Source: Candidatus Binatia bacterium (lineage in GTDB: Bacteria > Desulfobacterota_B > Binatia > UBA9968 > JAJDTQ01). Taken from it: a stretch of DNA of 39,778 nt. The position numbers and the translations under genes were made by a program. Below the pieces are notes generated by a model. That model saw nothing but the letters and a program-made list of their open reading frames with translations, did not search any database and had not been told where the DNA came from. Positions 24,560-32,525 of this stretch are shown here, in pieces. The stretch spans positions 1 to 39,778 of the forward strand of contig JAJDTQ010000248.1 of assembly GCA_022827045.1 (NCBI GenBank), given 5' to 3'. Positions within the stretch are counted from its first letter, which is position 1. The number at the start of each line of letters is the position of its first letter.

Positions 24560-26008
24560 CTAGCCCGCGGCCATGACCCGTGCGGCCGCCTCCTCGCAGA
24601 CGGTGCCGGCAAAGAAGTCGGGGTTCACGCCGGCGTAAAAGCGCACCGCGTTGGTGAAGCAGAAGTCGCGGAAATCCTCGCCCGTAACATGTCCCCGGTC
24701 CACCAGTTCATGGGCTTCCGCCACCACCCCGGTCATGTCGGTGACGTCCCAGTGGCCGATGTCCGAGCTCATCATGGCGCCGAGCCGGGCGCCGAAGGGA
24801 TTGAGCTTGTCGTTGAACGCCCAGGCGATCATCCGGTCGTCGGCCTCGCAGCCGAAATAGAAACGGGGCACGAAACGGTCACGGATATCCTCGGCCCTCT
24901 CGATGCCGCAGCGGGACCAGTCGTCGAGGTTTTCGGGACGCCGCTGCTTTCGGCCGAGGGAAGCGCGGATCTCCGCCAGCTTGTCCTCTCCCTCGATGCC
25001 GCCGTATTCCGCCACCAGCTTCATCATGAGATCGAGGTCGGTGCTCTCCGGATCCAGGGCGGCGATGGCATCGCGGTTGCGCTTCTCCCAGTGCTCCAGG
25101 ATGTCGCTGTAGAGGCTGCAGGCCCACGCCACGCCGCATTCGAGAAATGCAAAGTTGAGGGTTGGAAAACGGTACGTAACTCCCCCGAAAAACAGGGCCT
25201 TGCACAACGCTTCACCGGCTGCCGCGAAGTGGCCGATGTGGTTGTACATGTAGTTGGAAACCGAGCGCCGGCTGCCCCAGCCCTGGCCGCTGGCGTGGGA
25301 GGTGGGAGCAACGCCCAACTCCACGCAACGTTGCCAGAACGGGTCGTAGTCGAAGTCGCTGTCCAGCGCCAGGGTGTCAATGTAACGGGCAAAGGGCGCG
25401 AGGTCGGGGCGCTCCTCCTGCACGCGCGGAATAGCACGGTCCACGTGAGCGATGACGATGGTCTTGAGGCCCAGTTCCCGGACCGCGTACTCGGTATCCT
25501 CGATGGCTTCCCTCGGTGTATGGGTCGGGATGACCGCGGCGGGGGTCATGCGGTCCGAGCACTCACCGTAGAACTCGGCGTGGAACTTGTTGAGCGCCCG
25601 GCACGATACCCGCCGAAGTTCCTCGTCCTCGAAGCGGGGCGGACCGCTCAACCCCTCGGTGGGATACAACACCGCGAAGTCGATGCCGAGCCGGTCCATT
25701 CGCTCGTGCAGCAGGCGCGGCAACGACGCAGTGGCCCGATCCAGTGTATTGTTGGCGGGACGCGCCCACCAGGGAGGACAGTGAGCCCGGACGTTGCGCC
25801 TTTCGGCATCGGTCATGGCGGACCAGCGACTGTTGGAGCGGGCAGCCATGGCTTCGGCATAGCGCCGGGGCATGTCCGAGCCCCCCAATTCCCGCAGGTA
25901 GTCGTGGTAAAGCGGAGACAACTCGACGGTGTGGCCGTCGGTGTCGATGACCGGATGTTCGAGTCGGGCGCGAACCGCCTCGGATTCCGAAGTCCGTCCT
26001 GAACTCAT
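24560..26008 (-). CDS. Amidohydrolase_2 family protein, long subtype C
   Basis: A 482-residue member, about 110 residues longer than its neighbours. The first metal motif is IDTDGHTVE (Asp24, His26, Glu29), the second histidine is in TSHASGQGW (His238), a third in YNHIGHF (His257), and the final acid is in SSDIGHWD near the C-terminus instead of STDYPH. The extra length is spread over the N-terminal third and a region near 310-400. Start ATG 26008 is set by the GGCAGGGAG ahead of it and by homology; the frame continues upstream into the neighbouring epimerase, which is not coding. It belongs to the amidohydrolase branch common in actinobacteria and uncultured lineages, whose substrates are mostly unknown. 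It follows an epimerase at 49 bases. Confidence 0.87.
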   Translation of the reverse strand: MSSGRTSESEAVRARLEHPVIDTDGHTVELSPLYHDYLRELGGSDMPRRYAEAMAARSNSRWSAMTDAERRNVRAHCPPWWARPANNTLDRATASLPRLLHERMDRLGIDFAVLYPTEGLSGPPRFEDEELRRVSCRALNKFHAEFYGECSDRMTPAAVIPTHTPREAIEDTEYAVRELGLKTIVIAHVDRAIPRVQEERPDLAPFARYIDTLALDSDFDYDPFWQRCVELGVAPTSHASGQGWGSRRSVSNYMYNHIGHFAAAGEALCKALFFGGVTYRFPTLNFAFLECGVAWACSLYSDILEHWEKRNRDAIAALDPESTDLDLMMKLVAEYGGIEGEDKLAEIRASLGRKQRRPENLDDWSRCGIERAEDIRDRFVPRFYFGCEADDRMIAWAFNDKLNPFGARLGAMMSSDIGHWDVTDMTGVVAEAHELVDRGHVTGEDFRDFCFTNAVRFYAGVNPDFFAGTVCEEAAARVMAAG

Positions 26009-26057
26009 CGCTCCCTGCCCTTCGTCTGTGCGGCCCGGCCCGTGGAGCCCCGGGCGG

Positions 26058-27008
26058 CTACGCCCCCGACTCCAGCGCATCCAGGTCTTTGACGTAGTCG
26101 CGCAGCGCCGAGCCCAAGGTGAACTGCGGTTCCCAGCCCAGATGTTCCCTGGCCCGCGTGATGTCCAGGGGTTTCTTGGGTCCTTCGTGCGGCGTCCCGT
26201 CCGGCACGACCTCCACCTCGAGGTCCGGGTAGATCGCCCTCGCCTCCTCCACCAGCTCGTCGAAGGTCGTGACCAGGCCCGTGCCGATGTTGAACACGTT
26301 GACCGGAGGCACCGGAACCGTCGCCGCCAGGTCCACCGCACGGCCCACGTCCTTGGCGTAGATGCGCTCCAGCGGCCTGGCCTGGCGCCGCGCGATCTTG
26401 GCGACCCCACCCTCGCGGCCGCAGGTGAGCAGCGTATGGGTGATGGCGCCGCTTTCGGCCCCGCCCAGGAAGTGGCCCAAGCCGAATACGTGGGCCAGCC
26501 GTACCACCATCAACTCGAAGCCGAACAGCCGCGAGTACGCCTCCAGCACCAGCTCCTGGACCGCCTTGGAGTTGCCGTAGGCGGTGCTGTCGCCCCGCTG
26601 CAGCGTCTCGGGTACGGACCCCGAGCCCTCGAACGCGCGGTTGTAGACGCTCAGGGTACTGATGTGCACGACCCGCTTGACTCCCGCCAGCCGCACCGCC
26701 TCCGCGACATTGATGGTGCCCTGGATGTTGACGTTGAAGGCCCAGTACCCCTCTCGGGCGACGCGACCGGCAATAATGGCCGCCGTGTGCACCACGGTGT
26801 CGATATCATGCGCCTTGATGATTCCGGTGAGAGCCGGCAGGTCCAGCACGTCTCCCTGCAGGGACACGCAGTCCGCAGACCCAAGCTTGCTCTTCAGGTA
26901 GTCATCCCGGGGCTGGAAGTCGACGAAGACGAGACGTTCGCCCCGCTCCGCGGCAAATTGCCCGAAGGAGGCCCCGATGAGCCCACTGCCAGTGATCAAA
27001 GTCGCCAT
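26058..27008 (-). CDS. NAD-dependent epimerase/dehydratase family protein
   Basis: A 316-residue extended SDR. The cofactor motif GSGLIG occupies residues 7-12, and the catalytic YxxxK is Tyr144-Lys148 (YGNSK), preceded by VHISTLSVYN (Ser at about 117). The middle segment VVRLAHVFGLGHFLGG is the substrate-binding region of UDP-sugar epimerase-like proteins. It has the same length and order as the copy at 28848 and is about half identical to it by eye, so the two are paralogues. It is 49 bases upstream of the long amidohydrolase and 47 bases downstream of the amidohydrolase at 27056. Sugar epimerases, hydroxysteroid and lignin-type aryl alcohol dehydrogenases all belong here; the substrate is open. 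Confidence 0.87.
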   Translation of the reverse strand: MATLITGSGLIGASFGQFAAERGERLVFVDFQPRDDYLKSKLGSADCVSLQGDVLDLPALTGIIKAHDIDTVVHTAAIIAGRVAREGYWAFNVNIQGTINVAEAVRLAGVKRVVHISTLSVYNRAFEGSGSVPETLQRGDSTAYGNSKAVQELVLEAYSRLFGFELMVVRLAHVFGLGHFLGGAESGAITHTLLTCGREGGVAKIARRQARPLERIYAKDVGRAVDLAATVPVPPVNVFNIGTGLVTTFDELVEEARAIYPDLEVEVVPDGTPHEGPKKPLDITRAREHLGWEPQFTLGSALRDYVKDLDALESGA

Positions 27009-27055
27009 GCCGGCAATCTAGCACGGTCGGCGCGGGCTTGGGAGGGGTCGATCCG

Positions 27056-28171
27056 TCAGTCCACGCCGTAGAGCCGCGCGCAGTTGTCCCAGAGGATCTT
27101 CTTCATGGAGCTCTCGCTCAGCCCTGGGGTCTCCATGAACTCCTCCACAGCGTGCGGGTAGTGCGCGTCGATGTGCGGGTAGTCGGTGGAGATGACGATG
27201 TTGTCGTCGCCCAACCGGTCGATGACGTCGGTGACCAGGTACTCGTCCACGTCCACCGAGATGTAGCACTGGTCCAGGAAGTACTCGCTGGGCTTCCGGG
27301 ACAACGGTACATCGGCGAGGGCGCCGTGCAGCTCCGCCCTTTCGTCGAGCCGGTAAAGCAGCCACGGCAGCCAAGCGCAGTTGCCTTCGAGAAACGCCAC
27401 CTTCAGGGTCGGGAACTTCTCCAGCACCCCGCCGGCGCAGAACGCCGACACCGCCAGTTGCAGCTCGATGGGGTTGCGCAGCGCTAGGGCGATGACGCTG
27501 GAGTTGGGGTGGCCGTAGAACTCCCGCGCCACCTGCTGCTGCTTGGGGTTGGCGGGCGGATGGAAGCACAGCGGCACCTTGAGCCGGTCGATCTCCGCCC
27601 ACAAGGGATCATAGTAGCGGTCGTGGATGCGCCGGCCGTTCACGGGCTCCGGACAGACCGACAGCCCCACCACCCCCAACTCCGTCACCGCCCGCCGCGC
27701 CTCGTCGACGGCCATGTCCACGTCGTGAAGGGTCAGCAGGCCCGACGCTTTCATGCGCTCCGGCCGCTCGCCGCAGAAGTCCGCGATCCAGTCGTTCCAA
27801 GCCCGGCACAGGTCGTTGGCGTATTCCGGCTCGAAGCTGTCGTCGCAGTGGAGCGGCGAGGTGCGGAACATGACCGCTACGTCCAGCCCCTCGTTGTCCA
27901 TGGCCACCACCTGGGACGGCGCGTCGTAATCGTGCTCCAGAGCGTAGCCGTAGCGGTCCGCCACCTTGTCCTCGCCGTGCTCCAGCAGCTTCTCCCGTGG
28001 CCGCAGCACTTGCCCGTTGCCCAAGCTGAACACGATGCGCCCGTGCTTGCTGCGGGCGCTGCCGATGGGGATGCGGTCGCCCCACTTGGGGTTCATGTAC
28101 TTCTCGTAGAGGTCCTGGGCGTCGTAGACGTGCATGTCGCTGTCGAACACTTGATATCCATTCTTGGCCAT
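27056..28171 (-). CDS. Amidohydrolase_2 family metal hydrolase (subtype A, variant motif)
   Basis: A 371-residue subtype A amidohydrolase. Metal motif is DSDMHVYDAQ: Asp12, His14 and an Asp at position 17 where the other copies have Glu. The rest matches: CFHPPAN, RNPIE, FLEGNCAWLPW and ISTDYPH. It is the closest relative of the copy at 31358; even the DNA is nearly identical in parts of the FLEGNC region (27361-27401 against 31661-31703). It heads an amidohydrolase-epimerase unit with the gene at 26058. The variant acid could change metal affinity or activity. The ParDE module lies directly upstream on the other strand. Confidence 0.88.
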   Translation of the reverse strand: MAKNGYQVFDSDMHVYDAQDLYEKYMNPKWGDRIPIGSARSKHGRIVFSLGNGQVLRPREKLLEHGEDKVADRYGYALEHDYDAPSQVVAMDNEGLDVAVMFRTSPLHCDDSFEPEYANDLCRAWNDWIADFCGERPERMKASGLLTLHDVDMAVDEARRAVTELGVVGLSVCPEPVNGRRIHDRYYDPLWAEIDRLKVPLCFHPPANPKQQQVAREFYGHPNSSVIALALRNPIELQLAVSAFCAGGVLEKFPTLKVAFLEGNCAWLPWLLYRLDERAELHGALADVPLSRKPSEYFLDQCYISVDVDEYLVTDVIDRLGDDNIVISTDYPHIDAHYPHAVEEFMETPGLSESSMKKILWDNCARLYGVD

Positions 28172-28251
28172 GTGGCAACTCCCTTCGTGGGGTCCTTATA
28201 GCGCAAATCGGAAAATGCGGTAAACCTGTTGCTACGCCTCGATGCGTATGC

Positions 28252-28266
28252 AATATTAGTTATATT
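28252..28266. promoter_or_regulatory. AT-rich dyad and candidate -10 for parDE
   Basis: AATAT-TAGTT-ATATT is an inverted repeat upstream of parD in an AT-rich patch. TATATT (28261-28266) is a good -10 but lacks a clear -35 at 17 bases; TTGCTA (28229) with AATATT is the alternative. The dyad is a plausible operator for the ParD ribbon-helix-helix protein. GGAGG at 28277 is the parD ribosome-binding site. Confidence 0.35.
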
Positions 28267-28292
28267 CAATACGCTCGGAGGAAACCGAGACC

Positions 28293-28559
28293 ATGCCACG
28301 CACGACAACGATGACGGTCCGCCTCAGCGGCGCGCTCAGCGACTTCGTTTCCGCGAATGTCGGCGAATACGGAGCCTACGAAAACATCAGCGAGTACGTT
28401 CGCGACCTGATCAGACGCGACAAGGAGCGCGCGGAACACGAGGCTTTCGAACGTCTGAAGGCGGAGTTGACACTCGCCTTCGCGGCGCCGGATGACTCCT
28501 TCCATTCCCTTTCCGCTTCTCAGGTCATCGCGAGGAACAAGGCGCAGACCGGCGCATGA
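28293..28559 (+). CDS. parD: ParD-like antitoxin
   Basis: An 88-residue ribbon-helix-helix protein. TMTVRLSGALSDFVSANV is the beta strand and first helix that form the DNA-binding dimer, and EYGAYENISEYVRDLIRRDKER is the ParD-type second helix region. The C-terminal part binds and neutralises the toxin. It precedes parE with an ATGA overlap. It should repress its own promoter. The module lies opposite to the surrounding catabolic genes. Confidence 0.88.
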   Translation: MPRTTTMTVRLSGALSDFVSANVGEYGAYENISEYVRDLIRRDKERAEHEAFERLKAELTLAFAAPDDSFHSLSASQVIARNKAQTGA

Positions 28560-28870
28560 CCCCAGTGCGCGTCCAGGAAGCGGCCGCCGTCCGCATCGAT
28601 GAAATTTATCGATATACCCGGGACCGCTGGGGGACTGCTCAGGCCGATGCCTACATCACCGGCCTCTTTGAAGCGTTCGGGAGAATCGGGGCGAATAGCA
28701 TCCGGTCCCGGCCGATTCCGGCCGAATTCGGGGTGAAGGGGTACGTATTTCGGTACGAGAGACACTTCGTCTACTGGAAGACCTTGGAAAACGGGGATAT
28801 CGGTATCGTCGCTGTCCTGCACGAGCGCATGCATCAGATCGAGCGCTTCAGGGAGGACTTGGAGGAGTGA
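28556..28870 (+). CDS. parE: ParE-like toxin
   Basis: A 104-residue RelE/ParE superfamily toxin. The motif order EAAAVRIDEIYRYTRDRWG, then AFGRIGANS, and the basic/aromatic core VFRYERHFVYWKTLENGDIGIVAVLHERM is typical of ParE. ParE toxins poison DNA gyrase. Four bases overlap parD at the start, and the 3' end overlaps the convergent epimerase at 28848 by 23 bases, so the module landed tightly against that gene. Confidence 0.87.
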   Translation: MTPVRVQEAAAVRIDEIYRYTRDRWGTAQADAYITGLFEAFGRIGANSIRSRPIPAEFGVKGYVFRYERHFVYWKTLENGDIGIVAVLHERMHQIERFREDLEE

Positions 28871-29819
28871 ATCTTCCCGCCCCCGCCTCCTCCAGATCCG
28901 CCACATAGTCTCTGAACGCCTCGTCCATGGTGTACCGGGGCTCCCATCCCAGAACGTCCTTCGCCCCAGAGCCGTCCATGGGCTGCTTCACCTGGATAGG
29001 GGGCGGCGGACCGGGCAGAATCTCGACTTCCAGAGTCGGGACAACCCCCCCGATGACCCGCACCAGCTCGTCAAAGGTCAACACCTCACCGCTGCCGATG
29101 TTGAAGCAAGTTTCCTGCGGCACGGGGATGGTGGCGGCAATGTCGACGGCGCGGCCCACGTCCTTGGCGTACACGTACTCGAAGTCGGTGGTAAGAGGCC
29201 GGAGAACCCGCGCCACCTCGCCCCGCAGAGCGCGTTGCACCAGGGTCTGGATGAGCCGACCGCCGGCGGAGCCTCCCTGGAAGTGGCCGAAGCCGTAGAG
29301 CTTGGCCAGGCGCAGGACGACGACCTCAAAGCCGTAAAGGCGCTGGTAGGCCTCCACCATGAGTTCCTTGGCCACCTTGGTGTTGTCGTACAGCCGGCCG
29401 TTCCCGCGGGGAAAGTCCTCGTGCAAGGGCGCAGGGCAGTCGCGGCGCTGGTCGTAGACGCTGAGGGAGCTGATGTGCACCAGCCGCCGCACCCCGGCGA
29501 GCCGGACGGCTTCCAGAACATTGATGGTCCCCATGACGTTGATCTGAACACCGGTATACGGCGCGTCGGCCACCTTGGTGCCGACCAGGCCGGCGGTGTG
29601 CACCACGGTGTCCACGCGGTGTTTCGTCACGGCGTGAAGCAGCCCCGGCAGGTCGAGAATGTCTCCCTGGACAAGCTCGACATCGGCTCCGGGAACCTTC
29701 TTCTCGATGAAGTCGCGGCGCGGTTGGAGGTCGTAGAAGACAAGCCGGACGTCTCTTTGCGCGGCGAACTGGGCAAAAGACGTTCCGACCAAGCCCGAAC
29801 CGGTGATGAGCGTAGTCAC
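28848..29819 (-). CDS. NAD-dependent epimerase/dehydratase family protein
   Basis: A 323-residue extended SDR parallel to the one at 26058: GSGLVG (7-12) for NAD binding, VHISSLSVYD, then the catalytic Tyr144-Lys148 (YDNTK), and LRLAKLYGFGHFQGG further on. The GTG at 29819 is chosen: GGGAG lies eight bases upstream and the Rossmann strand follows immediately; the frame remains open to 29933 but that part overlaps the alpha/beta hydrolase gene's end. The two epimerases are paralogues, and both stand after a subtype A amidohydrolase. It converges with parE with a 23-base overlap. Substrate unknown. Confidence 0.86.
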   Translation of the reverse strand: MTTLITGSGLVGTSFAQFAAQRDVRLVFYDLQPRRDFIEKKVPGADVELVQGDILDLPGLLHAVTKHRVDTVVHTAGLVGTKVADAPYTGVQINVMGTINVLEAVRLAGVRRLVHISSLSVYDQRRDCPAPLHEDFPRGNGRLYDNTKVAKELMVEAYQRLYGFEVVVLRLAKLYGFGHFQGGSAGGRLIQTLVQRALRGEVARVLRPLTTDFEYVYAKDVGRAVDIAATIPVPQETCFNIGSGEVLTFDELVRVIGGVVPTLEVEILPGPPPPIQVKQPMDGSGAKDVLGWEPRYTMDEAFRDYVADLEEAGAGRFTPPSPP

Positions 29820-29880
29820 GGGCGGATCTCCCGGCGGCTGGGCGGGAAGTGTGCCGTTGATGGAACTTGGGCGGCCGGTC

Positions 29881-31263
29881 TCAACCGTTGCCGCCGTTCC
29901 CGGGCAGGAAGTACCCGCCCGTGATCGCGTCATGCCAGGTCTTGGCGACGCCCGGCGCCACGCCGAGGGGAAGGTCCGCCTCCGGCGTCCAGTAGGAGTG
30001 GACGCCGGCCTGGAAGTGCATCAGGGCGGTCCTGGGGGCCGGCTCCATGCGCGCGTACATGGGCATCACCAGACTGCGGTAGGAGTCGGCGCTGTGGTCG
30101 CGGCTGTCCTTGGTGACACAGAAAAGGACCGGCGGGACCGGCTTGACCCCCTGGCCTTGGAGCTCCCGCCCGTAGCTCAGATACTGCTTTACCAGCGCTT
30201 CGGTGCCGGCCTCGTCCAGGCCCAACCGTCCGGCCGTGACCCGTGCGCCCTCCTCAAGCGACGGCTCGATGTTGGTGCTGACGACGTACTCGCACTTGAA
30301 CTGGGGCTGGTCCTTGGCGGCATCCCAGGCCTCCATCACCTCCTCGATGACCATCGGCAGCCTCATCAGCGCAACGGGACCGTCCTGTCCGAGCTTCTCC
30401 GGGCCGATATAACGCGCCTTGTCGCGCCACGTTCGTACGTAAAGCTCGTAGAACGGGTCCACCCGACTGGTCTCGGTGACCCGTCTTTCGTAGTCGCCGA
30501 TCGCTCCCAAGGACCCTTGCATCGCCAGCTTCGCCTCGTTGATGTAGCCGAAGGCCGAGTTCTCCACGGCCATGACACCGGCTATATTGGGCACCCGCTG
30601 GGACAGCATGAAGACGAACGGCCCTCCGGTGGAGTGGCCGTGCACGTAGATGGAGTATTCCCCGTCCGGGAGGTTCCGCGCCATGACCTGCTTGCCGCCC
30701 TCCTCGAAGGCCGCGGGCCAGCCCGCCAACCGATACCAGAAGGTGGTGCCGGGCTTGGCGTGGAGCACGGTGCGGATGCCGTAGCGCTCGCGCAGGGAAC
30801 TGTCCTTCACCACCTCGTACTGGTCGGGGGTGATGTGCTCGCCGGTAAGCCAAATGGGCGTCCGAATGCTACCGTCCGGGTTGATGGTGTCCGCGGGCCA
30901 GTTGCGAGAAGGATCGCCCAGGTAGAGCCTGCCGGGATAGGTCATGGTGGCGACCTTGAACCCGAACTTGCCCGCTAAAAGCCGCGCCACCGGCGCCATG
31001 GTCTTGAAGTCGCCGTCGCCTCCCGACAGGAGGTAGGCGCCGGCCTTGCGTCCGTCAGCGCCAACGACGATCTTCTCGGGATCCTCCGGCTCGTAGATCT
31101 GCCCGCCGATGTCCCACTCCATCCCCACCGCCTCGACGCGGACCAAGTCCTCGTACTCCTTCAGCGGAATGTCCGGCATCGCCAGCACCTCGCGGGAGTC
31201 CGCGAGGCACTGCTCCCGGGACACCTCGGCGGGAGGCTCCCACACTGCATTCATCTCTGTCAT
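29881..31263 (-). CDS. Alpha/beta hydrolase-like protein of unrecognised subfamily
   Basis: A 460-residue protein whose nucleophile elbow is readable as GHSTGG (Ser211), followed by a hydrophobic helix (PFVFMLSQRVPN). An acid in VTKDSRDH and a His in AGVHSYW near the C-terminus would complete a Ser-Asp-His triad. The first 130 residues include a long lid-like insert with TYPGRLYLGD. I do not recognise a named subfamily. No signal peptide is visible, so it is probably cytoplasmic. It stands between the amidohydrolase at 31358 and the second epimerase in the module, and could hydrolyse an ester or lactone in the same pathway. The perfect dyad at 31289 lies between its start and the previous gene. 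Confidence 0.75.
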   Translation of the reverse strand: MTEMNAVWEPPAEVSREQCLADSREVLAMPDIPLKEYEDLVRVEAVGMEWDIGGQIYEPEDPEKIVVGADGRKAGAYLLSGGDGDFKTMAPVARLLAGKFGFKVATMTYPGRLYLGDPSRNWPADTINPDGSIRTPIWLTGEHITPDQYEVVKDSSLRERYGIRTVLHAKPGTTFWYRLAGWPAAFEEGGKQVMARNLPDGEYSIYVHGHSTGGPFVFMLSQRVPNIAGVMAVENSAFGYINEAKLAMQGSLGAIGDYERRVTETSRVDPFYELYVRTWRDKARYIGPEKLGQDGPVALMRLPMVIEEVMEAWDAAKDQPQFKCEYVVSTNIEPSLEEGARVTAGRLGLDEAGTEALVKQYLSYGRELQGQGVKPVPPVLFCVTKDSRDHSADSYRSLVMPMYARMEPAPRTALMHFQAGVHSYWTPEADLPLGVAPGVAKTWHDAITGGYFLPGNGGNG

Positions 31264-31288
31264 CTATGTCTTTCGTACCGACCCCTTA

Positions 31289-31325
31289 CCATGAAAATCG
31301 CATGTAATATATGCGATTTTCATGG
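31289..31325. promoter_or_regulatory. Perfect 15-bp inverted repeat with seven-base loop
   Basis: CCATGAAAATCGCAT (31289-31303) and ATGCGATTTTCATGG (31311-31325) are exact reverse complements around GTAATAT. The element is AT-rich in a GC-rich region and sits in the 94-base gap between the amidohydrolase at 31358 and the alpha/beta hydrolase, 25 bases from the latter's start. It may be an operator, an mRNA hairpin or a terminator; there is no T-run beyond the stem on either side. Confidence 0.65.
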
Positions 31326-31357
31326 CATCGGGCGCGGCGGCCTGGAAGTTGTACGCC

Positions 31358-32497
31358 TCAATCCACCCCGTACAACCTTGCGCAGTTGGTCCAGAGGATC
31401 TTCTCCAGCGACTCCTTCTTGAGGCCCGGCAGAGAGGTGAAGGTGGATACGGCCTCGGGCCAGCGGGAATCGATGTGAGGATAGTCGGTGGAAAAGACGA
31501 TGTTGTCGTCGCCCATGTAGTCGATGACGCTGACCACCAGTCCTTCGTCCACGTCCGCGGAGATGAAGCACTGCTCCTTGAAGTACTCGCTGGGCCTCTT
31601 GCGCAGCGGGATGTCGGCCATCGGACCCTGGAGCTCGCAGTACTCGTCCAGCCGGTACATCAGCCACGGCAGCCAACTGCAGTTGCCTTCGAGAAACGCC
31701 ACCCGCAGCTTGGGGAACCGCTCCAGCACGCCGCCGGCGCAGAAGGCGCTCACCGCCAGGATCAGCTCCACGGGATTGCGCAGCGGATTCACCAGCAGCT
31801 CCTCGTTGGGATGGTCCTCGAAGCGGCGCGACACCTGGATCTGGTTGGGACGGGCCGGCGGATGGAAGCAGATGGGCACGTCGAGGTCGATGGCCTCGGC
31901 CCACAACGGGTCGAAGTCGTGGTCGTGGATGTGGCGTCCGTTGATGGGCTCGGGACACAGCGACAGCCCCACCGCACCCAGCTCCTTGACCGACCGCCGG
32001 GCTTCCTTGACCGCCAAGTCCACGTCGTGCAGCGTGATCAGCGCCGAGCCCTTGAGCCGCGACGGGTCGGCGCTGCAAAAGTCATGCATCCATTCGTTCC
32101 ACGCCTTGCAGAGGTCGTTGGCGTACTCGGGCTCGAAGTCCTCGTTGGTGTGGAGCGGTGAGGTACGGAACTGCACCGCCATGTCCAGCCCCTCCTCGTC
32201 CATGGCCTCGAGCTGCGACACGTTGTTGTAGTTCTGGCTGGCAGGCCGGATATAGGCGTCTTTCTGGCGCTTTTCGTGAAACTTGACGAGTTTGCCGGGC
32301 TCCCGGATCGGCTTCCCGTCCCCGAGCACGTAGCGGGTCATGCCGTGGAGCGTCAGACCCTGGCCTTCGCGCCTTTCGCGCACCTCGCCGCGCGGGATGC
32401 GCTCGCCCCACTTCGGGTTCATGTAGTTGAGGTAGAGGTCGTGGGGTTCGAACACGTGCATGTCGCTGTCGAGTATGCGCAAACCATCTCTCGTCAT
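31358..32497 (-). CDS. Amidohydrolase_2 family metal hydrolase (subtype A)
   Basis: A 379-residue subtype A amidohydrolase: DSDMHVFE (Asp12, His14, Glu17), CFHPPAR, RNPVE, FLEGNCSWLPW and FSTDYPH. It has a small insertion after residue 40 (VRERREGQGLTLHGMTRYVLGDGK) not present in the other copies. It begins 28 bases downstream of glcF, so it belongs to the same transcript as the glycolate-oxidase-type genes. This spacing is the best evidence that a hydrolase and a 2-hydroxyacid oxidase share a pathway here. Reaction unknown. Confidence 0.88.
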   Translation of the reverse strand: MTRDGLRILDSDMHVFEPHDLYLNYMNPKWGERIPRGEVRERREGQGLTLHGMTRYVLGDGKPIREPGKLVKFHEKRQKDAYIRPASQNYNNVSQLEAMDEEGLDMAVQFRTSPLHTNEDFEPEYANDLCKAWNEWMHDFCSADPSRLKGSALITLHDVDLAVKEARRSVKELGAVGLSLCPEPINGRHIHDHDFDPLWAEAIDLDVPICFHPPARPNQIQVSRRFEDHPNEELLVNPLRNPVELILAVSAFCAGGVLERFPKLRVAFLEGNCSWLPWLMYRLDEYCELQGPMADIPLRKRPSEYFKEQCFISADVDEGLVVSVIDYMGDDNIVFSTDYPHIDSRWPEAVSTFTSLPGLKKESLEKILWTNCARLYGVD

Positions 32498-32525
32498 GGG
32501 ATCCCTCCCGTCCGGGCGGGCCGGC

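Noticed and set aside
24449..26002. A 517-codon open frame on the + strand opposite the long amidohydrolase
   Set aside because: Antisense shadow without recognisable domains; the - strand gene has intact metal motifs.
26009..26410. The in-frame upstream extension of the long amidohydrolase
   Set aside because: Arg/Ser/Trp-rich text overlapping the epimerase gene; the ribosome-binding site and family start support ATG 26008.
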